Notes under the pieces: generated by a model
Seen by the model: the letters and a program-made list of their open reading frames with translations, nothing else
Database searches by the model: none
Told to the model about the DNA's origin: nothing
Origin: Bradyrhizobium sp. LHD-71
GTDB taxonomy: Bacteria; Pseudomonadota; Alphaproteobacteria; Rhizobiales; Xanthobacteraceae
Assembly (NCBI RefSeq): GCF_031157255.1
Contig: NZ_JAVIFX010000006.1
Span: 1 to 64,000, forward strand
DNA: 64,000 bases
Reading direction: 5' to 3'
Made by a program: the position numbers and the translations under genes
In this document: positions 34,496 through 43,085 of the stretch, piece after piece
Numbering within the stretch: position 1 is the stretch's first letter
Layout: every line of letters begins with the position of its first letter

Positions 34496-34822
34496 ATGAT
34501 AAGCCAACGTATGGGGCACAATATGAAGAACCAAGGGGCAGGTCCTGCCATGGAGGAAACGACGGTCAACCAGGTGGGTGCGGACGTGGCCGTGCAGCTC
34601 ATGCTGATGATGCTTTTCGCCTGTGTCTCGCGTCTTGCCGAGGACTCTGATGCTGTTCAGACTGAAGTCCGCGACAGACTGCTGGAGATCACCGAGGCGG
34701 TCTCGTTGCCGTCGGTATCTGATGACCTAGAGCCGGAGGAGATTCGGCGCGCAGCGCGGATGGTCATCTCCAATGTGTTCGTTGGTGTGAGCGCGATCCA
34801 GTTTCCCAAGCATCCGGTTTGA
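34496..34822 (+). CDS. Hypothetical protein, 108 residues
   Basis: The ATG follows a near-perfect GGAGGAG ribosome binding site, which is the main reason to accept it. The protein has a short hydrophobic helix (VAVQLMLMMLFACVSRLA, about 30-47), then an acidic helical part (LEPEEIRRAARMVISNVF). It may be membrane-associated or a helical regulator. I do not recognise it. It lies alone between the polysaccharide locus and a second small gene on the same strand 268 bases further. Confidence 0.6.
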   Translation: MISQRMGHNMKNQGAGPAMEETTVNQVGADVAVQLMLMMLFACVSRLAEDSDAVQTEVRDRLLEITEAVSLPSVSDDLEPEEIRRAARMVISNVFVGVSAIQFPKHPV

Positions 34823-35090
34823 ACGGCGCCTCGCGGGTGACGCTCTACGACTGTCGCGGATTTAAATGGTTTGCGGGTCGAGTGTCGTCGTGACGCAATT
34901 CGTACGGTGTTGAAGTTTCAAACGCGCAATTTTAGCTCATTTTAGCCATGAACTGGGCAGTATTTTGTGTAGCCATATCGGGCGAATTGAGAGAAAGTAT
35001 AGCGGGGTGGACGATTGGATCAGCAATTTGTTCATCGCGATGGAGATCGACAATTAGTTTCTAAATACCATTCGACCAGGAGGAGCCGGC

Positions 35091-35459
35091 ATGCTGATAA
35101 AGGCTACCGTACCGCGCGAGTTGCGATCGCGGCGAGAAGGGCCGCCAGAACGGAAGTCCGGCATTGTCCTGGCATTCGAGCGAGCGAAACCTCGACCGCC
35201 TCACGAACAAGCAACAAGCGACCTTGCGCTCCAGAACGCTGTTTTTGACGTTCGCGTTTCAGCTACAAACGAGATCGCGGACGCCTTTGCGTCCTCGCTT
35301 CGCAACACGGCGGCGATGCTGGAAAGCTGCCTTCTGTCGGAGGAACGGCTGTTCTACGCGCGTCATCCAAAAGGACTCTGCAATTCTGTTGCTGCGCGTT
35401 CGATGCGACGACGGCTGCAGACCTTGCAGAGGACGATCGCCAAGCTGGAGTTGAGTTAG
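35091..35459 (+). CDS. Hypothetical protein, 122 residues
   Basis: The ATG has a strong AGGAGGAG ribosome binding site six bases upstream. The protein has a basic N-terminal third (RELRSRREGPPERK), then a helical part (IADAFASSLRNTAAMLESCLL) and a basic, arginine-rich C-terminal helix (RSMRRRLQTLQRTIAKLELS). It could be a small DNA- or RNA-binding regulator, but no family was recognised. Its 5' region (34980-35090) is AT-rich. Confidence 0.6.
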   Translation: MLIKATVPRELRSRREGPPERKSGIVLAFERAKPRPPHEQATSDLALQNAVFDVRVSATNEIADAFASSLRNTAAMLESCLLSEERLFYARHPKGLCNSVAARSMRRRLQTLQRTIAKLELS

Positions 35460-35707
35460 ATCTGATTCAGTTGCAGTACTGTGTGATGCCGCGGGCAGTT
35501 GTCCATGGGAGTCTGTGGCCGCTGTAGTCCTCAAAGAGCTCTCTTGCCGTGCACTAAGGCAAGACGACCGCACAGCTCAATGACTGGAAAAATCTTGGTT
35601 GCTCGGGACTTTGGTTGCCGGGAACTTCGCTTGGCATCGGCAAATCTGGGTCGGCGTTAAGCCGAACCCAGGTGGTGTGCGCAGCGAAGTTTAACCTGCC
35701 CGCGTAA

Positions 35708-36064
35708 TCACGCAGCGTTTTTCTTTCTGTACTGCGGCATGATTAACTCGTCCAGTTTGACGCCGGACTTCAACAGTTTTGCGACCCAGTAGGGCTGCTT
35801 GCCTCGGCCGGACCAGGTTTGGCTATGGTCTTGCGGATTCCAATATTTTTGCAAAACCTTCGGATATTTTCGCTTGGGCCTGACCGCTTCTTTGTCGGCT
35901 TCGCTGCTCTGCTGCCTAGACGAGCGTGGCTGCTTAAGCAGGGCGAGCCTCGTATTGAGGATTTCTCTCTCGGCGATGATTCTGTCCGCGAGTACCTCGG
36001 TTACGGTTTCATGAATTTTCCAGAGTTCATCGGTTGATAATTTAGCAATATCGAGCTTGCTCAA
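35708..36064 (-). CDS. H-NS/HvrA family nucleoid protein, copy 1
   Basis: Protein of 118 residues. The N-terminal half is a coiled-coil-type oligomerisation helix (LSTDELWKIHETVTEVLADRI), a basic linker follows (RPKRKYPKV), and the C-terminal DNA-binding domain has the family core YWNPQDHSQTWSGRGKQPYW at about 73-92. Such proteins bind AT-rich DNA in the minor groove and silence acquired genes. The start is a TTG at 36064 with a strong AGGAGG ribosome binding site, so translation rate may be limited. It is tandem with a second copy at 36519-36881, on the same strand, with a 454-base gap that probably contains its promoter. Confidence 0.93.
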   Translation of the reverse strand: MSKLDIAKLSTDELWKIHETVTEVLADRIIAEREILNTRLALLKQPRSSRQQSSEADKEAVRPKRKYPKVLQKYWNPQDHSQTWSGRGKQPYWVAKLLKSGVKLDELIMPQYRKKNAA

Positions 36065-36518
36065 AGCTGCCTCCTACGCGCTCCCCCTAGCGCTATTCGC
36101 CCGTTTCGGCGGCACAGAAACCCCTAATTCCTGTATTTTGCCGCCATTCATAAAAATGCCACGGGCTCTGCGCTCTTTGCAAGTGGCTTCCATAAAAAAA
36201 CCACAGATTTTCAACCTGAGCGTGCGAGTGCTCAGTTGACGGAGAAAATATGGGGAGGAATTTATTCTCGTTGCATTAACTGTTTTAACGGCAGCGCGTT
36301 TGAATGAAACAAAGATGGCCTGCGTTCACTGAGTTGACCTCGAGCCTTCGCGCTCAGTCGCGTTATCAAACGAACCGCACCGCGTGGCGCGCTGGATCCG
36401 GCGACTCTGATGATTGTCGAACTTGGAGATTTGATTATTCGCGGCTTCGTACTGGCAGGCGCAACGTGCAGCTACAAGCCGCTCTGGCGCTTCGCCTGCT
36501 AGCAGTTCAAGGCGAAGC
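36065..36518. other. Intergenic region between the two H-NS paralogues
   Basis: A gap of 454 bases that should carry the promoter of the first H-NS gene. It has an AT-rich run at about 36120-36200 (AAAAATGCC, AAAAAAACCAC) and another at 36240-36300. The region at 36300-36490 reads as ordinary non-coding DNA. No gene or RNA was recognised. Autoregulation by the H-NS proteins is possible because of the AT-rich runs. Confidence 0.45.
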
Positions 36519-36881
36519 TTACGCCGCCTTCTTCATCATCTTGCGATACTGGGGGATGATCAGATCGTCGAGTTTCAGTCCCGACTTAAGCAGCTTTGCG
36601 ACCCAGTGAGGCTGCTTGCCACGGCCGGACCAGGTTTGGCTGTGGTCCTGTGGGTTTCGGTATTTCTGTAGAACCTTGGCGTATTTTCGCTTCTCGCGCT
36701 TGCCCGCAGACTTCGGGGCCGAGCTCTCGTTGTGAGAGAAACCCTTCTGCTGCAGGAGGGAAAGCTTGGAATCCAATGCCTGCTTTTCAATCAGAATGCG
36801 GCTCGCCAAAATCTCCGCGACGACCTCGTGAATCTTCCAGAGTTCGTCGGTCGACAAACGAGTCAGGTCTTGCCGGTTCAT
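36519..36881 (-). CDS. H-NS/HvrA family nucleoid protein, copy 2
   Basis: Protein of 120 residues, closely similar to copy 1 in both the N-terminal oligomerisation region (LSTDELWKIHEVVAEILASRI) and the DNA-binding core (YRNPQDHSQTWSGRGKQPHW). The linker differs (KGFSHNESSAPKSAGKREKR). ATG 36881 has an AGGAAAG ribosome binding site; an upstream GTG would add two residues. The two proteins could form mixed oligomers. It lies 252 bases from the otnC gene, which points in the same direction, and marks the boundary between the AT-richer polysaccharide locus and the GC-rich metabolic genes. Confidence 0.93.
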   Translation of the reverse strand: MNRQDLTRLSTDELWKIHEVVAEILASRILIEKQALDSKLSLLQQKGFSHNESSAPKSAGKREKRKYAKVLQKYRNPQDHSQTWSGRGKQPHWVAKLLKSGLKLDDLIIPQYRKMMKKAA

Positions 36882-37133
36882 CCGCACGCTTTCCTATTTT
36901 CCTTTCCCTTCAAGGGATTCAAGCAGGCCTCCAAATATACCTTTTTCCGGTTTGCGCAAGTCGTGCTCCGGCGCAACTAGAATCAAAACCTCAGCAAGGA
37001 GCCGAGAGCTGCAGGATGTTGGCGGTATGGTGAAAGTGCGCTCTCGTTGAATTGATGTTTTTTGTTTAATGCGTGATCGACGGTGAGTTCGAAGCCGAAA
37101 GATTAACACCACTATAGCGCGCGGATATTCGCA

Positions 37134-37796
37134 TCACTCGTGCGTATGCGTCTCAGGTAGCGCCAGCCCGAAACTCACTTCGAGGTCCTTGACCTGTTGC
37201 TTCGTCAGGTAGCGCGGATTCAGGTTGCGCAGCAGGAGATAAAGCTTGGCGGTTTCTTCAAGCTCCTCGGTGGCAAAGACAGCCGCCTCCAGGCTTTCGC
37301 CGGCGACGACGGGGCCGTGATTGGCGAGCACGACAGATGAATATTTGCCGGCGAGGCCGCGGATGGCGTCGCCGACTGCAGGGTCGCCCGGCCGATAGTA
37401 AGGCACGAGTGCGGTGGCGCCGACGCGCATCAGATAATAGGCGGTCATCGGCGGCAGCATTGCCTGCGGATCGATGTCCGGCAGCATCGACACGGCAACC
37501 GAATGTGTCGAATGCAGATGAACGATGGCTCGCGCGCGCTCGCGCGTTTCATACAGCGCGGTGTGGAGCGGAATCTCCTTGGTCGGTGCGTCGCCTGCGA
37601 CAAGCGCGCCCTTTGCGTCCAGCCGCGACATGCGCGCGGGATCGAGAAAGCCGAGCGAGGCGTTGGTCGGCGTCACCAGCCAGCCACCGTCGTCGAGCCG
37701 CACGCTGATGTTTCCCGAAGAGCCCGGCGTCAGGCCGCGCTCGAACAGCGAGCGGCCGAAGCGGCAGATCTCCTCGCGCAGTTTCGATTCGATCAT
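37134..37796 (-). CDS. otnC: 3-oxo-tetronate 4-phosphate decarboxylase (class II aldolase family)
   Basis: Protein of 220 residues of the class II aldolase/adducin fold. The phosphate-binding GLTPGSSGNIS is at 21-31, Glu74 in TKEIPLH is the catalytic acid, and His93, His95 and His160 (HLHSTHS and ANHGPV) bind zinc. By family knowledge it removes CO2 from 3-oxo-tetronate 4-phosphate to give dihydroxyacetone phosphate. Open frame continues upstream for more than 600 codons but is a shadow of the genes on the other strand; ATG 37796 is the natural start. It is divergent from ltnD, so the pathway is split around a shared 240-base promoter region. Confidence 0.9.
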   Translation of the reverse strand: MIESKLREEICRFGRSLFERGLTPGSSGNISVRLDDGGWLVTPTNASLGFLDPARMSRLDAKGALVAGDAPTKEIPLHTALYETRERARAIVHLHSTHSVAVSMLPDIDPQAMLPPMTAYYLMRVGATALVPYYRPGDPAVGDAIRGLAGKYSSVVLANHGPVVAGESLEAAVFATEELEETAKLYLLLRNLNPRYLTKQQVKDLEVSFGLALPETHTHE

Positions 37797-38036
37797 GGAT
37801 CCGTCCCTTGCTTTAAGGTGACGGAGTGTACGCACGTTGTGGATCGAGCGAAACGGGCGCGGCGACCCTTCGTCGTTCGATCCGCGACTTTTGCCGCCGC
37901 GTCCGCCGTGCAAGGGAGCTTCGCGCGGGCTGAAAAGACGCGGAGATTCGGCTTGAAGTGATCGGCCTTGCGCTGCCAAGCTGGTGTTGGCTGACGCCGG
38001 CGAGTGATCTGAGCCCGCGCGACGCACAAGGAGCAC
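37797..38036. promoter_or_regulatory. Divergent promoter region of the otn genes
   Basis: This gap carries the promoters for otnC (left) and ltnD-otnI-otnK (right). An imperfect inverted repeat lies at 37841-37851 (GGATCGAGCGA) and 37873-37883 (TCGTTCGATCC), with one mismatch, and could be a regulator site. No local regulator gene for the pathway was found next to it. The ribosome binding site AAGGAGC precedes the ltnD start. Confidence 0.45.
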
Positions 38037-38981
38037 ATGGTGACGGACCAGACGTCCGCTCAGGCGAGCGGTTCCAAGACTAAGGGGCAACGCGCTGCAG
38101 TGATCGGGCTCGGCTCGATGGGGTTCGGCATGGCCTTGTCGCTGCTCCGCGCGGGATTTGATCTCAGGGGTTTCGACATCGGCAAGGAGGCGGTCGCGCG
38201 GCTTGCCAGCCAGGGCGGGCAGGGTGTCGCAAGTGCAGTGGAAGCGGCGACGGACGCCGACATCGTCGTCTCGGTGGTCGTGAACGCAGCGCAGACCGAA
38301 GCGGTGTTGTTCGGTGACAACGGTGTCGCGCAGGCGATGCCGGAAGGCGCGGTCTTCATCTCGTCGGCCACCATGGACCCGGAGGCCGCGCGGAGCCTGG
38401 CCAAGCGGCTCGAGGCCATGGGCAGGCACTATCTCGACGCGCCGATCAGCGGTGGCGCGCAGCGCGCGGCGGAAGGCGCGCTGACCATTCTCGCCTCCGG
38501 CAGTGCCGACGCGTTCGCGAACGCGCGGCCGGCGCTGAACGCGCTGGCGGCAAAAGTCTATGAGCTCGGTGACGCACCCGGCCAAGGCGCGGCGTTCAAG
38601 ATGATCAACCAGCTGCTCGCCGGCGTGCATATCGCGGCGGCCAGCGAAGCGATGGCGTTCGCCGCCAAGCAAGGCCTGGATTTGAAGAAGGTCTACGAGG
38701 TGATCACGGCTTCTGCGGGCAACTCGTGGATGTTCGAGAACCGGATGCCGCATGTGCTCGACAACGATTATGCCCCGCGCAGTGCGGTCGACATTTTTGT
38801 CAAGGATCTCGGGATCATCCAGGATATGGCGCGCGGCATGAAATTTCCGGTGCCGGTGGCGGCCGCCGCCCTGCAGATGTTCCTGATGACGTCCGGCGCC
38901 GGCATGGGACGCGACGACGATGCCTCGGTGGCGCGGATGTATGCGCAAGTGACCGGCACGACGTTGCCGGGTGGACGCTGA
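38037..38981 (+). CDS. ltnD: L-threonate/tetronate dehydrogenase (3-hydroxyisobutyrate dehydrogenase family)
   Basis: Protein of 314 residues that should oxidise a four-carbon sugar acid such as L-threonate to 2-oxo-tetronate with NAD. The Rossmann motif GLGSMGFGMA is at 24-33, the substrate-binding SGGAQRAAEGAL lies at 138-149, and the catalytic lysine is Lys188 in FKMINQLLAG. A polar 18-residue leader precedes the fold. ATG 38037 follows an AAGGAGC ribosome binding site. It is first in a three-gene unit with otnI and otnK, which supports LtnD rather than a generic 2-hydroxy-3-oxopropionate reductase. Confidence 0.9.
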   Translation: MVTDQTSAQASGSKTKGQRAAVIGLGSMGFGMALSLLRAGFDLRGFDIGKEAVARLASQGGQGVASAVEAATDADIVVSVVVNAAQTEAVLFGDNGVAQAMPEGAVFISSATMDPEAARSLAKRLEAMGRHYLDAPISGGAQRAAEGALTILASGSADAFANARPALNALAAKVYELGDAPGQGAAFKMINQLLAGVHIAAASEAMAFAAKQGLDLKKVYEVITASAGNSWMFENRMPHVLDNDYAPRSAVDIFVKDLGIIQDMARGMKFPVPVAAAALQMFLMTSGAGMGRDDDASVARMYAQVTGTTLPGGR

Positions 38982-38996
38982 ACGGAGACTTCTAGC

Positions 38997-39791
38997 ATGC
39001 CGCAGTTCGCTGCGAATTTGACGATGATGTTCACCGAGTTGCCGTTCCTGGATCGCTTCGATGCGGCGGCGGAGGCGGGGTTCGCGGCCGTCGAGTACCT
39101 TTTTCCGTACGAATTCCCCGCGGAAGCAATCGGCGACCGGCTCACGCGCAATCGTCTGACGCAGGCGCTGTTCAACCTGCCGCCGGGAAACTGGGACGCG
39201 GGCGAGCGCGGGATCGCCGCACTGCCGGGCCGGTTCGATGAGCTGCGCGAGAAGCTGAAGATCGCGCTGCCTTATATCGCGGCCACCGGCGTTAGACGGG
39301 TGCACCTGATGGCGGGCCTCGCCGACCGGAGCGACGCGGACGCCGTGGCTGCCTATCGCAAGGCGGTGCGTTGGACCGCGGAAACTTTGAGCGAGGCCGG
39401 GGTCGAGGTGCTGCTCGAACCGATCAACGGCCGCAACATGTCGGGCTATTTCCTCAACGATTTTGCCTATGCAGAACAGCTGATCGACGAGCTCAAGCTG
39501 CCGAACCTGAAGCTGCAGTTCGACATCTACCATCGCCAGATCCTGCACGGCGACGTGACGATGGCGCTGCGCAGGATGATGCCGATGATCGGACATATCC
39601 AGATTGCCAGCGTGCCCTCGCGGCACGAACCTTCGGGGGAAGAGGTCAACTATCCTTTCCTTTTCGAGGAGCTGGACCGGCTGGGTTATCAAGGCTTCGT
39701 CGGCTGCGAGTACAATCCGCGCGCGACCACGCGTGAGGGGCTTGGCTGGTTCGCGCCATATGCCCGGAATGTTGCGGAGGGCGCAGCATGA
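38997..39791 (+). CDS. otnI: 2-oxo-tetronate isomerase (hydroxypyruvate isomerase family)
   Basis: Protein of 264 residues with the xylose-isomerase-like TIM barrel. It opens FAANLTMMFTELPFLDRF, has the conserved EPIN (about 141-144) and QFDIYHRQ (about 172-179), and ends with GCEYNPR (about 240-246). The Glu, Asp and His in these segments bind metal and substrate. It should convert 2-oxo- to 3-oxo-tetronate. The ATG follows ACGGAGA, 15 bases after ltnD, and the end overlaps otnK by ATGA. Family members called Hyi share this fold; the neighbours favour OtnI. Confidence 0.9.
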   Translation: MPQFAANLTMMFTELPFLDRFDAAAEAGFAAVEYLFPYEFPAEAIGDRLTRNRLTQALFNLPPGNWDAGERGIAALPGRFDELREKLKIALPYIAATGVRRVHLMAGLADRSDADAVAAYRKAVRWTAETLSEAGVEVLLEPINGRNMSGYFLNDFAYAEQLIDELKLPNLKLQFDIYHRQILHGDVTMALRRMMPMIGHIQIASVPSRHEPSGEEVNYPFLFEELDRLGYQGFVGCEYNPRATTREGLGWFAPYARNVAEGAA

Positions 39792-41062
39792 TCACCTTGG
39801 GCTGCGTTGCCGACGACTACACCGGCGCGTCCGATCTCGCCAACACGCTGACCAAATGCGGGCTGCGCACCGTGCAAACGATCGGCGTTCCCGCCAAGGA
39901 TCTTGCACTGCCTGAGGTCGACGCGGTGGTGGTGGCGCTGAAGAGCCGGTCCTGTGCAAAGGACGACGCGATCGCCTGGTCGCGCGCCGCGCACCAGTGG
40001 CTTCGCGCGCGAGGGGCAACACATACGCTGTTCAAGGTCTGCTCGACCTTCGATTCGACCACGGAAGGCAACATCGGTCCCGTTGCCGAGGCGTTGCAGG
40101 CGGAGACCGGCGATGCGATCGTGCTGGTCACCCCGGCGTTTCCGGAGACCGGTCGGACCGTCTACCAGGGCAACCTGTTCGTCGGCGCCGTGCCTTTGAA
40201 CGAAAGCCCGCTGAAGGACCACCCGCTCAATCCGATGCACGATGCAAACCTGGTGCGGGTGCTGGCTGCCCAGAGCCGCTCGAAGGTCGGCCTCGTCGAT
40301 CTCGCGGCGGTGGCCGCCGGCGCGGATGCTATCCGTGCGAAGCTTTCCGAGCTTTCGGGCGCGGGCGTGCGCATGGCGATCATCGATGCGGTGTTCGATC
40401 CCGATCTCGAGACGATCGGGCGCGTCGCGCTGGATCATCACCTCTCCGTCGGCGCGTCCGGCCTCGGGCTCGGCCTGGCCCGCGGGCTGGTGACGACGGG
40501 CAAGGTGCGCGCAAAACCTGCGGGCGCGACGCTCGATCATGCCGTCGGCGGCCCAGCCGCCTGCCTCGCCGGTAGTTGCTCGCAGGCGACGTTGAGGCAG
40601 ATCGCCAAGGCTGAAAAAGCCATGCCGGTGCTGCGCCTCGATCCGGAAGCGCTGATCACGGATAAGACGGCGGCCACCCGCGCCCTCGACTGGGCCGCGG
40701 AGCGGCTCGGTGCAGGTCCCGTGTTGATCGCCAGCAGTGCAACTGCCGAGGCCGTGGCTGCGGTGCAGGCTCGGCACGGCCGCGACGCGGCGGGGCACGC
40801 GATCGAGCAGGCAATGGCGACAATCGGGGCAGGTCTCGCCGCGCGCGGTGTGCGGCGGCTGGTGGTGGCCGGCGGCGAGACGTCCGGCGCGGTGGTGGAT
40901 CATCTGCAGATTCCAGCCTTCCTGATCGGCCCTGAGATCGCCGCAGGCGTGCCGGTCCTCCGTGCCGCCGGCTGGCGCGGCGGCGAGATGGTGCTGGCGC
41001 TGAAGTCCGGCAATTTCGGCGGCGAGGATTTTTTTGCAGACGCGCTCCGGCTCATGACGTGA
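39788..41062 (+). CDS. otnK: 3-oxo-tetronate kinase (four-carbon acid sugar kinase)
   Basis: Protein of 424 residues of the two-domain four-carbon acid sugar kinase family. The N-terminal domain begins LGCVADDYTGASDLANTL, with the signature DDYTGASD at 9-16, then KVCSTFDST at about 83-91 and PAFPETGRTVYQGNL. The C-terminal nucleotide-binding domain has VVAGGETSGAVV at about 358-369. It should phosphorylate 3-oxo-tetronate with ATP. It overlaps otnI by ATGA and converges on the dehydrogenase gene, with 27 bases between stops. Confidence 0.93.
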   Translation: MITLGCVADDYTGASDLANTLTKCGLRTVQTIGVPAKDLALPEVDAVVVALKSRSCAKDDAIAWSRAAHQWLRARGATHTLFKVCSTFDSTTEGNIGPVAEALQAETGDAIVLVTPAFPETGRTVYQGNLFVGAVPLNESPLKDHPLNPMHDANLVRVLAAQSRSKVGLVDLAAVAAGADAIRAKLSELSGAGVRMAIIDAVFDPDLETIGRVALDHHLSVGASGLGLGLARGLVTTGKVRAKPAGATLDHAVGGPAACLAGSCSQATLRQIAKAEKAMPVLRLDPEALITDKTAATRALDWAAERLGAGPVLIASSATAEAVAAVQARHGRDAAGHAIEQAMATIGAGLAARGVRRLVVAGGETSGAVVDHLQIPAFLIGPEIAAGVPVLRAAGWRGGEMVLALKSGNFGGEDFFADALRLMT

Positions 41063-41089
41063 GCCGGAGCCGTCGTGACACGATCGAGG

Positions 41090-42058
41090 TCACGTCTGCA
41101 GTTCGGGTATCACCCAGTTCGGCGCCTGGCCGCGATGGACGCGCAAGACGTTGTCGAAGGCATTGCGGAAGCGCTTGGCGCGGTTCTCCCAGGTCGGCCC
41201 TGCCATATGCGCCGTCAGCACCACGTTCTCCAGGGCGAACAGCGGATTGTTTGGCGGCGGTGGTTCGGTGTCGAACACGTCCAACCCGGCTCCGGCGATC
41301 TTTCCGTCCGACAGGGCGGTGATCAGCGCCTGCTCGTCAACCACCGGGCCGCGGCATGTGTTGATAAGATAGGCGTGTCTCTGCATCAGCCCGAGCTCGC
41401 GCGTCGAGATCATGTGCCGCGTGTCCGGCAACAGCGGTACGTGCAGGCTGACGATGTCCGATTGCGACAGAACTTCGTCGAACAGACGGAAGCGGGCGCC
41501 GACCGCATCCTCCTGCGCCTCGTTCAGCCGCAGTATGTCGAAATAGATCACCTTCATGTCGAACGCGCGCGCCAGGCGGGCGACCTTCCTGCCGATGGTG
41601 CCAAGGCCGATGATGCCGAGTGTCTTTCCTTCCAGCTCGTAGACGTGCTTCTCCTGCCAGTTGTTGCCACGCCAGCGCCCGCCGGCAACGTTCTGGTGCT
41701 GCCAGATCAGCCGGCGGCAGACCGCGAGCATCAGCATCAGCGTGTGTTCGGCGACGGCGACCGAGTTGGCGCCGCCGTTGTTGCAGATCGGCACGCCGGC
41801 TCTTCGGGCCGCCTCGATGTCGCACCGGTCGTAGCCGGCACTCAACAGCTGCACCAGCTTGAGCTTCTTTGCCCGCGCGTAGAAGGCGTCGTTCATCGAC
41901 GGATCGCCGAGACCGATCAGGTAGTCTGCCTCCGGCATCGCGGCGTGCAGTTCAGGGCTGCCGGCGCTCGCCTCGACCAACTCGAATCCGTTGGGCGCGA
42001 GGTTCGTGGCAAACTTGCGGTCGAATTCTCCGAACGGGACATAGACGATGCGCGGCAT
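41090..42058 (-). CDS. D-2-hydroxyacid dehydrogenase
   Basis: Protein of 322 residues. The NAD site is GIIGLGTIGRKVA, and the catalytic triad is present as Arg in NTCRGPVVDE, Glu in DVFDTEPPP and His in LTAHMAGPT. It should reduce or oxidise a D-2-hydroxyacid, perhaps glyoxylate, hydroxypyruvate or a tetronate-related acid. ATG 42058 has an AAGGAAA ribosome binding site; open frame upstream adds 37 residues with no fold. It is divergent from the DUF296 gene and convergent with otnK, so it is a single-gene unit. Substrate is inferred only from neighbours. Confidence 0.9.
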   Translation of the reverse strand: MPRIVYVPFGEFDRKFATNLAPNGFELVEASAGSPELHAAMPEADYLIGLGDPSMNDAFYARAKKLKLVQLLSAGYDRCDIEAARRAGVPICNNGGANSVAVAEHTLMLMLAVCRRLIWQHQNVAGGRWRGNNWQEKHVYELEGKTLGIIGLGTIGRKVARLARAFDMKVIYFDILRLNEAQEDAVGARFRLFDEVLSQSDIVSLHVPLLPDTRHMISTRELGLMQRHAYLINTCRGPVVDEQALITALSDGKIAGAGLDVFDTEPPPPNNPLFALENVVLTAHMAGPTWENRAKRFRNAFDNVLRVHRGQAPNWVIPELQT

Positions 42059-42167
42059 GAACGTTTCCTTGATGTCCTTGTTGTGGCAGGCAGTAGACGA
42101 AGTCGGGTAGCTGGCGCTGCCAGCGACCGTGGCCCCGGTCGGGGCGATAGGCAAGAGGGGACGTGTC

Positions 42168-43085
42168 ATGCCGCAAGGTCCGCGACCGGCGATCCGCCAC
42201 GTCGTTCAGCCGGGACAGCCGCCGGCCGAACGCGTTCAATGGGTCGAAGCGCGTGGACGCGCCTTCTCCTTTGGGCTCGATGCTGGCGTGTCGTTGCTGG
42301 AGGCGGTGCGGCGCGGATTTGCTGCGGAGGGCTTTGCAAGCGGCGTGCTGACAATCGAAGATGGCGCGCTCGAGCCTTTCGCCTATGTCATGCCGGCCTT
42401 GCCGAAAACGCCGGAGCATGCCGCATTCTACAGCGACACGTTTCGTCCCGCCGGGTTGACCCGGCTCAAGGCCGCGACGATGACCTTCGGCGAGCGGGAC
42501 GGGGCGCCGTTCTTTCATTGCCACGGGATCTGGACCGAGGCGGACAAACGTGTGAGCGGCGGACATGTCCTGCCTGAAGAGACCGTCGTTGCCCGCCCTT
42601 GTCGTGCAAACGCCTTCGGCGTGTCCGGCGCAGCCTTCGTCGCCGAGCAGGATCGCGAGACGAATTTCAGGCTGTTCGTTCCGCTGGCGGCACCGCGTGC
42701 CGCCGTCGCCGACCGGCGGGTCTTCGCGCTCCGGCTTCGCCCCAACCAGGATCTTGCCTTTGCGATCGAGGACTTTTGCCGCGCGCGCAAAATCAGGCAG
42801 GCCGTGGTGCGAGGCGGTGTCGGCAGCATCATCGGCGCGCGCTTTGAAGACGGACGGATCGTCGAGCCGTTTGCAACCGAAATGGCGGTCGTATCCGGCG
42901 CGGTCATGCCACATTCGCAGCATGGCGTCGCGGCCGCGCTGGATGTCTTCCTTGTCGATCATCTGGGAGCGACCGCCGAAGGTCGGCTGAAGCGCGGCGA
43001 CAATCCGGTGCTGATGACGATGGAACTGGTTCTTGAAGATGCACATGACGGGGCTGGCCTCGTCGGCGAGGAGGACAGCTCATGA
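42168..43085 (+). CDS. Tandem PPC/DUF296 domain protein
   Basis: Protein of 305 residues with two PPC (DUF296) repeats, about 20-165 and 180-295. The first contains FFHCHGIWTEADKRVSGGHVLPEE with the His-x-His and GGH motif that binds metal in this family. The second has RKIRQAVVRGGVGSIIGARFEDGR. PPC domains in bacteria usually form trimers and are of unknown chemistry; in plants they accompany AT-hooks, which are absent here. ATG 42168 has an AGAGGGG site; GTG 42129 would add 13 residues. It overlaps the M81 gene by ATGA, so the two should act together. Confidence 0.8.
   Translation: MPQGPRPAIRHVVQPGQPPAERVQWVEARGRAFSFGLDAGVSLLEAVRRGFAAEGFASGVLTIEDGALEPFAYVMPALPKTPEHAAFYSDTFRPAGLTRLKAATMTFGERDGAPFFHCHGIWTEADKRVSGGHVLPEETVVARPCRANAFGVSGAAFVAEQDRETNFRLFVPLAAPRAAVADRRVFALRLRPNQDLAFAIEDFCRARKIRQAVVRGGVGSIIGARFEDGRIVEPFATEMAVVSGAVMPHSQHGVAAALDVFLVDHLGATAEGRLKRGDNPVLMTMELVLEDAHDGAGLVGEEDSS

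Noticed and set aside
37134-39692. Open frame of 852 codons on the minus strand spanning ltnD and otnI
   Set aside because: Only its last 220 codons form a known protein (OtnC). The rest is a shadow of genes on the plus strand and has no domain; the open frame results from high GC.
41075-42577. 500-codon plus-strand frame opposite the D-2-hydroxyacid dehydrogenase
   Set aside because: It is antisense to a gene with an intact catalytic triad and runs on into the PPC gene in a different frame.
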